NCBI GenBank assembly: GCA_934167445.1
Contig: CAKPKJ010000004.1
Span: 1-64,000, forward strand
DNA: 64,000 nt
Direction of reading: 5' to 3'
DNA from: an uncultured Clostridia bacterium
Lineage (GTDB): Bacteria > Bacillota > Clostridia > TANB77 > CAG-508
The notes under the pieces are model-generated. The model saw nothing but the letters and a program-made list of their open reading frames with translations. It was not told the origin of the DNA and made no database searches. This document shows positions 26,785-34,202 of the stretch, in pieces (position 1 is the stretch's first letter; the number at the start of each line of letters is the position of its first letter). The translations under genes were made by a program, and so were the position numbers.

Positions 26785-28158
26785 ATGAATAAATTAATAG
26801 ATTGGAAAAATAGGCTAAAAAAAGGGCATATGTTTAGCATTATTGTTGGACTTTTAATAGTAGTTGCAATTTTAGGGATTATTTTATATAAAAAGCAAAG
26901 AGAATATAGACAAGCTTCTGAAAATAGCTATAATGCAGCATTTTTTGAGCTAGTTGACTATGTACAAAATGTTGAAACATATTTAGCAAAAGCGTTAATA
27001 TCTTCAACACCTGAACATGGAGCAGAAACTTTAACAAATTTGTGGAGAGAAGCAAATTTGGCACAAGCATATTTAAGTAGATTACCAATAGAAAGTCAAG
27101 AGCTTGAGAATACAGAGAAATTTTTAAATCAAGTAAGTGATTATAGCTATAGCTTATCAAGGAAAAATATTTATAATGAAAGTTTGTCAGATGATGATTT
27201 TAACAATTTAAAAGAATTACACACCTATAGCAAAGAACTCGAAAATACGTTGAATCAATTGTCAGATGATTTAAACACAGGGCGTTTTTCATGGGGAGAA
27301 TTAACAAAAAAAGGAACAGTTGCATTTGCTCAACAAGTTGATAATATATCTAAAGAAAGTTTTAGTAATTTGGAAGAAAATTTCCACGAATATTCAGGGT
27401 TAATATATGATGGAGCATTTTCAGAGCATTTAACAAATGTAGAACGTAAAGGATTAACAGGTGATGATGTGGATGAAAGCCAAGCAAAAGAAATTGCAGA
27501 AAATTTTATAGGAGTAGAAAATATAAAAGAAACATCTAGTTTGGGTTATTTTGAAAATGCAACAATTCAAAATTATGGTTTTTCAATAAAGAAAAATAAT
27601 GACGAAACAGTAAATATATCAGTGGCAAAAAAAGGTGGCCACATAATATCAATGAATGCAAATAGAGAAGTGAAGGCAGAATCAATAACTCAGGAACAAG
27701 CTAATGAATATGGAAAAAGTTACTTAGAATCAAAAGGATTTAGTAATATGAAAGAAACATATTATTTAAAACAAGATGGAATAGTAACAATAAATTATGC
27801 TTATAATCAAAATAATGTAGTAATATATCCAGATTTAATAAAAGTAAAAGTTGCCCTAGATAATGGAGAAGTTTTAGGACTAGAAGCAACAGGATATTTA
27901 AATAATCACCAACAAAGAGATATATCAAATGTAAAAATATCTAAAGAAGATGCAAAAAAGAATTTAAATAAAAACTTGGAAATTAAAAGCGAGGGAATGG
28001 CCGTAATTCCAACAGAATGGAAAACAGAGATATTGTGTTATGAGTTCAAAGGAAACGTTGATGATAGAGAATTCTTGGTATATATAAATGCAGAAAATGG
28101 CAAAGAAGAAGATGTATTGGTTATTACTAATACACCTAATGGAACTTTAACAGAATAA
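26785..28158 (+). CDS. ypeB: Germination protein YpeB
   Basis: YpeB is required to place and stabilise SleB in the spore. The 457-residue protein has an N-terminal membrane helix (about residues 18-35), a helical YpeB domain, and PepSY-type repeats in the C-terminal half. It lies 140 bases after sleB, as in Bacillus and Clostridium. The gap holds a small hairpin CACAATT / AATTGTG. Confidence 0.92.
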   Translation: MNKLIDWKNRLKKGHMFSIIVGLLIVVAILGIILYKKQREYRQASENSYNAAFFELVDYVQNVETYLAKALISSTPEHGAETLTNLWREANLAQAYLSRLPIESQELENTEKFLNQVSDYSYSLSRKNIYNESLSDDDFNNLKELHTYSKELENTLNQLSDDLNTGRFSWGELTKKGTVAFAQQVDNISKESFSNLEENFHEYSGLIYDGAFSEHLTNVERKGLTGDDVDESQAKEIAENFIGVENIKETSSLGYFENATIQNYGFSIKKNNDETVNISVAKKGGHIISMNANREVKAESITQEQANEYGKSYLESKGFSNMKETYYLKQDGIVTINYAYNQNNVVIYPDLIKVKVALDNGEVLGLEATGYLNNHQQRDISNVKISKEDAKKNLNKNLEIKSEGMAVIPTEWKTEILCYEFKGNVDDREFLVYINAENGKEEDVLVITNTPNGTLTE

Positions 28159-28160
28159 TT

Positions 28161-28241
28161 AATAAAAACACACTAGTGTATAAATGAATTATTAAATAGA
28201 GTTTTAATATGTTTCATTTTGATACTTGGTGTGTTTTTATT
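28161..28241. terminator. Terminator after ypeB
   Basis: AATAAAAACACAC (28161-28173) pairs perfectly with GTGTGTTTTTATT (28229-28241) across a 55-base AT-rich loop. It serves ypeB and the converging VanW gene. Confidence 0.6.
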
Positions 28242-28255
28242 ATATCTAAAATCCA

Positions 28256-29920
28256 TTAATGCCTTTTATAAGTATCTTTTGAAAGCAATTGTTTATTAAC
28301 AACTTTGCCATCTTTTTTCAAAATCTTATAAGCTTCAGAATAAATTGCAGTTGATGTTCTACCTGTTTCGTAAGAAGAGATTTCAACATCATAATCATCA
28401 TCTTGTTTTAGTCCGAAAATTTGGAAATTTGCAATTCCGCCTGAAACAGAGCAATTTATTTTTATAGGATAATTTCTATTATTTTTAAATTTAAAGTCTA
28501 AAGAACCATAAACAACAGTTGCATCTCTACTTGCTGTGACATAAGAAGGAACAAATTGGTGGTTAGTTCTTTCTACAATTTCTAAGTTTGCATATACTAC
28601 CGCATTATATAAAGTTGAAGTTATCTGGCAAATACCTCCTCCAAGTCCGTCTACAACTTCTCCACTAACATATATAGGAGCTTCCTTGTATCCTGCAGCA
28701 ATTGTTCTTGCACCTACAACTTTATTGTATGAAAATGTTTCACCTGGCATTAACACTGTTCCATTAATTTTGCTTGCTGCTAACCTAAGGTTTGTAGTCC
28801 TTGCAGTTGCTCCAATAGAATATTTAGTTGAGAAACTAGATAATAAATCTGGAAAAGCTTCTGAACCAATCATATTTGTTGTAACATTTGGATAAAGAAC
28901 TTTTAGTGGAATTGTGTATTCATCGGCAGATTGGTCCCCTAAGATGTTGTTGGCCTCTTCAATTGAAATCTTGAAGTCTAATCCATTTTCAGAAGGGTAT
29001 ACTGTAAAAGGATTTTGCGTGTAATAAGCATCTTTAGGTTCTTTGTATATTTCATTATGTATATTTTCTATATTAACTTTTTCAGGTTCTTGAGTTTTTA
29101 CTGCTAATTCTATTGGTTGGTCCAAATTAGAAAGTGTTAAAATAGCAGTTTTTATGTTTTTAATAGAAGCATCTACATCTACAACATTTCCTGTTTTACC
29201 AGGGGTAACAATTAAGTCGTTACCATCAATGTAATAACTACTATCAGTTACTTTGTCAGGTAATTGGGCAGACATTTCTTCTAAGTTTTTGGAAATTTGT
29301 TCTGTATCTAACTTTAAATTTAAATTTATATCGGTCTTACTAAACATTGTAGATAATACGTGGAAATCATTTTCAAAAATGTTCCCTTGTCTACCAATGT
29401 TAAAAGCTTGATTTGTAGCCGTTTTTGTATCGAATTCAACACCTATTTGAGAAGTCGAAAGTGTTGCTTCAAAATCACCATGTTTTACTTTGATTTCTTC
29501 TGGTAAGATTTCGGCTAATTGATTGTCTAATTTATATTTAGCGTCAGATTTACTCATATTAGAAATATCTATTCCTTTTACAGAAACACCAGAAACAATA
29601 TTTTGATTGAAAATGTTATATCCTGTAAAAATCAGTACACTTGTTAAAATAATAATTACTAATATCCCAACTAAAATACTAAAAATAGATAAAATACTTT
29701 TCTTTTTTGGTGGTTCTTGAACCGGAACAAAGGCTTGTTCTGGTTTTTCTATTAAACTAGTTTCCTCTTTAGAAATTGAAGCTATCTTTGCATCTATATT
29801 TTCTTGCTTTTCTACAGTATTAATTTCTTCAGGGGTATTTAATTTATTCACTTCTTTATTTTCTTGAGCCTCTTGGCTTTCAACGGTATTATTTACTAAG
29901 TCATTTTCTTTTAGCTCCAT
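28256..29920 (-). CDS. VanW family protein with peptidoglycan-binding-like domains (YoaR type)
   Basis: This membrane-anchored extracellular protein has 554 residues: a Glu/Asn/Gln-rich cytoplasmic tail (about 70 residues), one membrane helix (about 76-99), two putative peptidoglycan-binding (PG_binding_4-like) modules, and the VanW domain near residues 365-500. The VanW signature includes SYNKVVGARTIAAGY, GGGICQITSTLYNAV and ERTNHQFVPSYV. The family is widespread in Clostridia and linked to the cell wall, but its reaction is not known. An extended -10 (TGCTATAAT) lies upstream. Confidence 0.85.
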   Translation of the reverse strand: MELKENDLVNNTVESQEAQENKEVNKLNTPEEINTVEKQENIDAKIASISKEETSLIEKPEQAFVPVQEPPKKKSILSIFSILVGILVIIILTSVLIFTGYNIFNQNIVSGVSVKGIDISNMSKSDAKYKLDNQLAEILPEEIKVKHGDFEATLSTSQIGVEFDTKTATNQAFNIGRQGNIFENDFHVLSTMFSKTDINLNLKLDTEQISKNLEEMSAQLPDKVTDSSYYIDGNDLIVTPGKTGNVVDVDASIKNIKTAILTLSNLDQPIELAVKTQEPEKVNIENIHNEIYKEPKDAYYTQNPFTVYPSENGLDFKISIEEANNILGDQSADEYTIPLKVLYPNVTTNMIGSEAFPDLLSSFSTKYSIGATARTTNLRLAASKINGTVLMPGETFSYNKVVGARTIAAGYKEAPIYVSGEVVDGLGGGICQITSTLYNAVVYANLEIVERTNHQFVPSYVTASRDATVVYGSLDFKFKNNRNYPIKINCSVSGGIANFQIFGLKQDDDYDVEISSYETGRTSTAIYSEAYKILKKDGKVVNKQLLSKDTYKRH

Positions 29921-30104
29921 TGTACTCTCCTTTAAAATTTATCTTTTTTATTATAGCATATATTTTGTCAAAATAAATAAAAATGTCTAAAAAAATGTCT
30001 AAAATTTAGTAGAAAAAAATTCCTATAATAAAGAATATAAAATAGGAAAAAGATTTATAACCAGAATATAAAATTAATAGTAAAAAATCACAAAATTTTA
30101 AAAC

Positions 30105-30133
30105 TTGTAAAATAGCAGAAAATATGCTATAAT
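30105..30133 (+). promoter_or_regulatory. Promoter of array unit 1
   Basis: TTGTAA (30105-30110), 17 bases and TATAAT (30128-30133) preceded by TGC (extended -10). The -35 hexamer is the same as in units 2-5. Confidence 0.7.
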
Positions 30134-30151
30134 AGCTGCTGTACTGTAAGG

Positions 30152-30436
30152 TTGCAGACTAGGGAGGATGCTGAAAAACGCTTAACTGACAAAGAGAAGG
30201 AGATGATGAAGGATGCTATTGACAAGTATGTCGGTAAACATCTGAGAGTTTTCGACAAGGTTGAGCAGTTCGAATGTGAAGGACTCATTGAGGGAGTCAC
30301 TTATGGTAGGCATTACAACAGCCCCTTCGATGTCGAACTTGTTGTTCGATACAGTGATTGTTATGCAGCTCCTATTTCTGTGAATAAAATCCTTAAGGGT
30401 GCAACTAAAAAGCATTCTTACAAGGTGCTTGACTAG
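30152..30436 (+). CDS. Tandem-array unit 1: divergent small protein, unknown
   Basis: This is the most divergent member of a five-gene family, up to 94 residues. It shares KYVGK, a central beta-rich region, PISVNKI (matching ISVKKI/IPVKEI) and a final Y-K-V-L-D (matching FTVLDD) with units 2-5. No cysteine cluster, signal or membrane segment is seen. The start is unresolved: a TTG at 30152 gives the N-terminal length of its paralogues but has poor spacing; ATGs at 30203/30206 follow AGAAGGAG too closely. An ATG at 30168 directly after GGGAGG is out of frame by one base in an A-run, so a frameshift is possible. Codon use is GC-richer than the host. Confidence 0.6.
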   Translation: MQTREDAEKRLTDKEKEMMKDAIDKYVGKHLRVFDKVEQFECEGLIEGVTYGRHYNSPFDVELVVRYSDCYAAPISVNKILKGATKKHSYKVLD

Positions 30437-30450
30437 TATTAGTTGCGCAG

Positions 30451-30479
30451 GTGCTCCTCTGTAGAGGGGCACTAATTTT
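30451..30479 (+). terminator. Terminator of array unit 1
   Basis: GTGCTCCTCT / AGAGGGGCAC stem followed by TAATTTTA. It is a diverged version of the terminators of units 2-5. Confidence 0.8.
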
Positions 30480-30563
30480 ATGCAAGAAGTAAAGAGAAAA
30501 AACGTTACAGTTTAGTAAGACATAATAAAAACTATAAATGTGTTTTAAATGTTGATATAAATA

Positions 30564-30630
30564 TTGTAATTACATAAAAAAAGTGGTATACTAAAAAAGT
30601 ATCTGTAAAGTTGCGTATAAGGAGGCAACT
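30564..30630 (+). promoter_or_regulatory. Promoter and Shine-Dalgarno hairpin, unit 2
   Basis: TTGTAA (30564-30569), 17 bases and TATACT (30587-30592). In the leader, AGTTGC (30609-30614) pairs with GCAACT (30625-30630), and the ten-base loop holds AAGGAG. The stem touches the ATG at 30631. Confidence 0.75.
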
Positions 30631-30957
30631 ATGGAATTTGATGATTTCGGCTTTGAGAAGATCGACAAGGAGGCTCAACAGCAATGCTTCGCCAAGTATG
30701 TTGGCAAGTGGATCAAATGTTCAATTTTGGACTATTATGGCGACTGGGATGTGAACATCGTACATGTTGTCGGTGTTTTTACCATTCAGCATGATCTGAA
30801 ACTGGTCTATCAGTATTTTGACGGAGATATAGATTATATTTCTGTCAAAAAAATCGAAGAGCAGGATAAACCTGGAGAGATCTACTTTACCGTGCTGGAC
30901 GACGAGATGGCTAAGAGTGAACTTGCCAACCGCTATAAAGTTAATCAAATTTTGTAA
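30631..30957 (+). CDS. Tandem-array unit 2: small protein, unknown
   Basis: This protein has 108 residues and is not recognised. It has an acidic start (MEFDDFGFEKIDKEAQQ), the conserved KYVGKWIK, a variable beta-rich middle and a conserved end (FTVLDDEMAKSELAN). The pattern of short alternating hydrophobic strands would fit a small barrel, but this is a guess. It differs from units 3 and 4 by a 20-base deletion at the 3' end that removes the normal stop, adding RYKVNQIL from the former untranslated region. It is predicted to be soluble and cytoplasmic. Confidence 0.8.
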   Translation: MEFDDFGFEKIDKEAQQQCFAKYVGKWIKCSILDYYGDWDVNIVHVVGVFTIQHDLKLVYQYFDGDIDYISVKKIEEQDKPGEIYFTVLDDEMAKSELANRYKVNQIL

Positions 30958-30967
30958 GTACTTCTGG

Positions 30968-30996
30968 CGCCCCTCTGTAGAGGGGCGTTATTTTTA
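30968..30996 (+). terminator. Terminator of array unit 2
   Basis: CGCCCCTCT / AGAGGGGCG stem with a two-base gap at the turn, followed by TTATTTTTA. Strong intrinsic terminator. Confidence 0.88.
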
Positions 30997-31079
30997 TGCA
31001 AGAATGAAAGAGAAAAAACGTTACAGTTTAGTAAGACATAATAAAAACTATAAATGTGTTTTAAATGTTGATATAAATA

Positions 31080-31146
31080 TTGTAATTACATGAAAAAAGT
31101 GGTATACTAAAAAAGTATCTGTAAAGTTGCGTATAAGGAGGCAACT
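31080..31146 (+). promoter_or_regulatory. Promoter and Shine-Dalgarno hairpin, unit 3
   Basis: TTGTAA (31080-31085), 17 bases and TATACT (31103-31108). AGTTGC (31125-31130) pairs with GCAACT (31141-31146), looping out AAGGAG just before the ATG. Confidence 0.75.
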
Positions 31147-31455
31147 ATGGAATTTGATGAGTTCGGCTTTGAGAAGATCGACAAGGAGGCTCAACAGCAA
31201 TGCTTCGCCAAGTATGTTGGCAAGTGGATCAAACGTTCAAGTAAGGACGATGATGGCGAAGAATGGGTCATGTACATCGTACCTGTTGTCGGTATTGTTA
31301 CCATTCATCATGATCTGAAACTGCTCTATCAGTATTTTGACGGAAATATAGATTATATTTCTGTCAAAGACATCGAAGAGCATGATGAACCTGGAGAGAT
31401 CTGCTTTACCGTGCTGGACTACGAGCAGGCTAAAAGTGAACTTGCCAACCTTTAA
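31147..31455 (+). CDS. Tandem-array unit 3: small protein, unknown
   Basis: Closest to unit 2. It has 102 residues and the same first 29 residues apart from D5E. The middle differs (RSSKDDDGEEWVMYIVPVVG against CSILDYYGDWDVNIVHVVG). The C-terminal block reads FTVLDYEQAKSELANL and ends at the ancestral stop codon. It is acidic and soluble with no recognised motif. The substitutions between units 2 and 3 are concentrated at residues 30-50. Confidence 0.82.
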   Translation: MEFDEFGFEKIDKEAQQQCFAKYVGKWIKRSSKDDDGEEWVMYIVPVVGIVTIHHDLKLLYQYFDGNIDYISVKDIEEHDEPGEICFTVLDYEQAKSELANL

Positions 31456-31506
31456 GGTAAATCTTCAGAAGCTATAAAGTTAATCAAATTTTGTAAGTAC
31501 TTCTGG

Positions 31507-31534
31507 CGCCCCTCTGTAGAGGGGCGTTATTTTT
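31507..31534 (+). terminator. Terminator of array unit 3
   Basis: The same CGCCCCTCT / AGAGGGGCG stem and T-rich tail as unit 2. Confidence 0.88.
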
Positions 31535-31618
31535 ATGCAAGAATGAAAGAGAAAAAACGTTACAGTTTAGTAAGACATAATAAAAACTATAAATGTGTTT
31601 TAAATGTTGATATAAATA

Positions 31619-31686
31619 TTGTAATTACATGAAAAAAGTGGTATACTGAAAAGAGTATCTGTAAAGTTGCGTATAAGGAGGCAACT
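31619..31686 (+). promoter_or_regulatory. Promoter and Shine-Dalgarno hairpin, unit 4
   Basis: TTGTAA (31619-31624), 17 bases and TATACT (31642-31647). The AGTTGC / GCAACT stem (31665-31670, 31681-31686) again encloses AAGGAG. Confidence 0.75.
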
Positions 31687-32004
31687 ATGGAATTTGATGA
31701 TTTCGACTTTGAGAAGATTGACAAGGAGGCTCAACAGCAATGCTTAGCCAAGTATGTTGGTAAGTGGATCAAGAGCTCTACAAAAGACATCGATGGTGAA
31801 TGGAATGTGTGTATCGCACACATAGTCGGTGTTGCAGAAATCCGAGAAGATGATACTCGTAAGACGGCACTTGTTTACAAGGATATGCAGGGGTTTATGG
31901 ATCTTATCCCTGTTGAAGAAATTGAAGAGATGACTGATCCGGGCAAGATCTACTACACCGTGATGGACGATGAGATGGCTAAAAGTGAACTTGCCAACCT
32001 TTAA
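31687..32004 (+). CDS. Tandem-array unit 4: small protein, unknown
   Basis: This 105-residue member shares the first 28 residues with units 2 and 3 nearly unchanged, as well as the end (VMDDEMAKSELANL). The centre is strongly different: a four-residue insertion around DDTRK and a replaced segment (LVYKDMQGFMDLIPVEEIEEM). Such conserved ends with a swapped centre suggest diversification or recombination between paralogues. No family is recognised. Confidence 0.82.
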   Translation: MEFDDFDFEKIDKEAQQQCLAKYVGKWIKSSTKDIDGEWNVCIAHIVGVAEIREDDTRKTALVYKDMQGFMDLIPVEEIEEMTDPGKIYYTVMDDEMAKSELANL

Positions 32005-32055
32005 GGTAAATCTTCAGAAGCTATAAAGTTAATCAAATTTTGTAAGTACTTCTGG

Positions 32056-32084
32056 CGCCCCTCTGTAGAGGGGCGTTATTTTTA
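32056..32084 (+). terminator. Terminator of array unit 4
   Basis: The same GC-rich stem and T-rich tail as the other units. Confidence 0.88.
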
Positions 32085-32167
32085 TGCAAGAATGAAAGAG
32101 AAAAAACGTTACAGTTTAGTAAGACATAATAAAAACTATAAATGTGTTTTAAATGTTGATATAAATA

Positions 32168-32234
32168 TTGTAATTACATAAAAAAAGTGGTATACTAAAA
32201 AAGTATCTGTAAAGTTGCGTATAAGGAGGCAACT
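32168..32234 (+). promoter_or_regulatory. Promoter and Shine-Dalgarno hairpin, unit 5
   Basis: TTGTAA (32168-32173), 17 bases and TATACT (32191-32196). AGTTGC (32213-32218) and GCAACT (32229-32234) enclose AAGGAG. Confidence 0.75.
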
Positions 32235-32540
32235 ATGGAATTTGATAATTTCGGCTTTAAGAAGATCGACAAGGAGGCTCAACAGACATACTTAGACAAG
32301 TATGTCTGCAAGTGGTTCAAACGTTCAAAAAAGGACAATGATGGCGAATGGGTCGTGGACATCGTACGTATTGTCGGTGTTTTTACCGTTGATGAGGAGC
32401 TGCAACTGACTTATCAGCATCCTGACGGATATATAAGTTGGATTCCTGTCAAAGAAATCGAAGAGCAGGAGAATCCTGAAGAGATCTACTTTACCATGTT
32501 GGACGATGAGATGGCTAAGAGTGAACTTATCTACCTTTAA
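32235..32540 (+). CDS. Tandem-array unit 5: small protein, unknown
   Basis: This 101-residue member has more scattered changes than units 2-4. KYVGKWIK has become KYVCKWFK, and the end reads FTMLDDEMAKSELIYL. The central segment (VRIVGVFTVDEELQLTYQHPDGYISWIPVKEIEEQ) keeps the pattern of hydrophobic residues seen in the others, so the reading frame appears to be under protein-level constraint. It is the last unit; its terminator ends the array. Confidence 0.8.
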   Translation: MEFDNFGFKKIDKEAQQTYLDKYVCKWFKRSKKDNDGEWVVDIVRIVGVFTVDEELQLTYQHPDGYISWIPVKEIEEQENPEEIYFTMLDDEMAKSELIYL

Positions 32541-32591
32541 GGTGAATCTTCAGAAGTTATAAAGTTAATCAAATTTTGTAAGTACTTCTGG

Positions 32592-32619
32592 CGCCCCTCT
32601 GTAGAGGGGCGTTATTTTT
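32592..32619 (+). terminator. Terminator of array unit 5
   Basis: The same CGCCCCTCT / AGAGGGGCG stem with TTATTTTTA. Repeat identity with the other units ends about 10 bases later. Confidence 0.88.
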
Positions 32620-32727
32620 ATGCATAAATAAATTTATTATTATTATGTTCATACAGTTGCAAAAATTAAATAAAAGACATATAATTTAGAAAAAATAAAA
32701 GGCTCATGAGTGCCTAAAGAAGGAATA

Positions 32728-32802
32728 ATGTATTATCTGAGAATGTATAAGTATAGACGTAAGAAGATAGTAAAAACTCAAATAAAGAATACGGGGAAAT
32801 AA
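32728..32802 (+). CDS. Possible 24-residue leader peptide before murF
   Basis: An ATG with AGAAGGA at good spacing opens a 24-codon frame (MYYLRMYKYRRKK...) whose stop is two bases before the murF ATG. The predicted peptide is strongly basic. It may be a translated leader that couples to murF, or chance. Confidence 0.25.
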   Translation: MYYLRMYKYRRKKIVKTQIKNTGK

Positions 32803-32804
32803 TT

Positions 32805-34202
32805 ATGAAAAATTTAAAAATAAAAGATATTGTAAAAGCCACAAAAGGAGAACTAATAGTAGGGAACAAAGAAGCAATTTGTAAAAAATATTCAAAAGAT
32901 ACGAGAACAATAAAATCAGGAGATTGCTATATTGGAATAAAAGGAGAATCTTTTGACGGGAATTTATTCTGGGAAAAAGCTTTAGAAAATGGAGCTGATA
33001 CAGTTGTAATTCAAGGGGTAGAATTTACAGAACAAGATAAAACTAAATGGAAAAACAAAAACATAATAAAAGTACAAGACACAATGGAAGCATTATATTC
33101 AATTGCAAGAGCTAAAAGAGAATTATATGACATTCCAGTAATTGCAATAACAGGAAGTGTTGGAAAAACAAGTACAAAAGACATAGTTGCAAATGTAGTA
33201 TCACAAAAATATAAAACATTAAAGACACAAGGAAACCATAATAATAATATAGGATTACCATTTACAGTATTAGAATTAGAAGATGAAGAAGCAATGGTAA
33301 TAGAAATGGGAATGAATCACTTTGGAGAAATAAGTGTACTTACATCTATTGCAAAGCCAACAATATGTGTAATTACAAACATAGGAACATCACATATAGG
33401 AAATTTAGGTTCAAGAGAAAATATTTTAAAAGCTAAACTAGAAATATTAGAAGGATGTAAAAATCCCAAAGTTGTTATTAATAATGATAATGATTTATTA
33501 CATAAATGGTATGTTGAAAACAAAGAAAAATACGATATCAAAACATATGGAATAAACGAAAAGAACTTATTTAATGCAGGAAACATAAAATTACAAGAAC
33601 AATCAAGTAGCTTTGATTGTAACATAGATGGAGAAACTAAAAATATAACAATAAATGTTGGTGGAGAACATTTTATATTAAATGCTTTATGTGCAATAAC
33701 TGTAGGAAAAGAAATGGGAATTAGTTCAGATAAAATTGTTAAAGGTATTGAAAGTTTTGAATTAACACAAAAAAGAATGGATATATATGATTTAAAAGAT
33801 AATATAAAAGTAATTAATGATGCATATAATGCAAGTTTTGAATCGATGAAAGCATCATTAAAAGTATTAGCAGAATATAAAGAACATAGAAAAATAGCTG
33901 TCTTAGGAGATATGTTTGAATTAGGGGATTTTGCAAAAGAATTACATGAAAATGTAGGTAAAGAAGTTGCAAAAAATAAAATTGATATATTAATAGCAAG
34001 TGGAGAAAATTCAAAATATATTGTTGAAAAAGCAAAGGAAGGCTTAAAATCTGAAAATATTTACTATTTGGAAGACAAAGAAAAAATAGAGGAATTATTA
34101 TTAAAAATTGTAAAACCTAATGATGTAATATTATTTAAAGCTTCAAATGGAATGCAATTTTATAAATTAGCTGAAAAGGTGGTGGAATTATGGAAAAAAT
34201 AA
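32805..34202 (+). CDS. murF: UDP-N-acetylmuramoyl-tripeptide--D-alanyl-D-alanine ligase
   Basis: MurF adds D-Ala-D-Ala to UDP-MurNAc-tripeptide in the cytoplasm. The 465-residue protein has the N-terminal Mur ligase domain, the ATP-binding loop GSVGKTSTK (117-125), the HNNNIGLPFTVL block and the C-terminal domain with NDAYNAS and AVLGDMFELG. Its 3' end overlaps ddl by 13 bases, so the enzyme that makes its substrate is made from the same message. Confidence 0.95.
   Translation: MKNLKIKDIVKATKGELIVGNKEAICKKYSKDTRTIKSGDCYIGIKGESFDGNLFWEKALENGADTVVIQGVEFTEQDKTKWKNKNIIKVQDTMEALYSIARAKRELYDIPVIAITGSVGKTSTKDIVANVVSQKYKTLKTQGNHNNNIGLPFTVLELEDEEAMVIEMGMNHFGEISVLTSIAKPTICVITNIGTSHIGNLGSRENILKAKLEILEGCKNPKVVINNDNDLLHKWYVENKEKYDIKTYGINEKNLFNAGNIKLQEQSSSFDCNIDGETKNITINVGGEHFILNALCAITVGKEMGISSDKIVKGIESFELTQKRMDIYDLKDNIKVINDAYNASFESMKASLKVLAEYKEHRKIAVLGDMFELGDFAKELHENVGKEVAKNKIDILIASGENSKYIVEKAKEGLKSENIYYLEDKEKIEELLLKIVKPNDVILFKASNGMQFYKLAEKVVELWKK

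Larger units (their letters stand above)
30480..32619 (+). repeat. Tandem array: four near-identical promoter-gene-terminator units
   Basis: Units repeat with 516, 540 and 548 bases between successive start codons. The non-coding module (terminator, AAAAAACGTTACAG spacer, TTGTAA-17-TATACT promoter, hairpin leader) is almost identical in each unit over about 180 bases; differences are isolated substitutions in the promoter-leader region. The coding centres vary more than the ends. Base composition of the genes is far from the host: 30661-30720 has 28 G+C in 60 bases. Origin by serial duplication of one imported unit is inferred. Confidence 0.9.

Noticed and set aside
30480..32619. CRISPR array or integron cassette array
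   Set aside because: Repeat modules are about 180 bases, spacing is 516-548 bases and each spacer is a gene with its own promoter and terminator. No attC-like core (GTTRRRY) or integrase was found.
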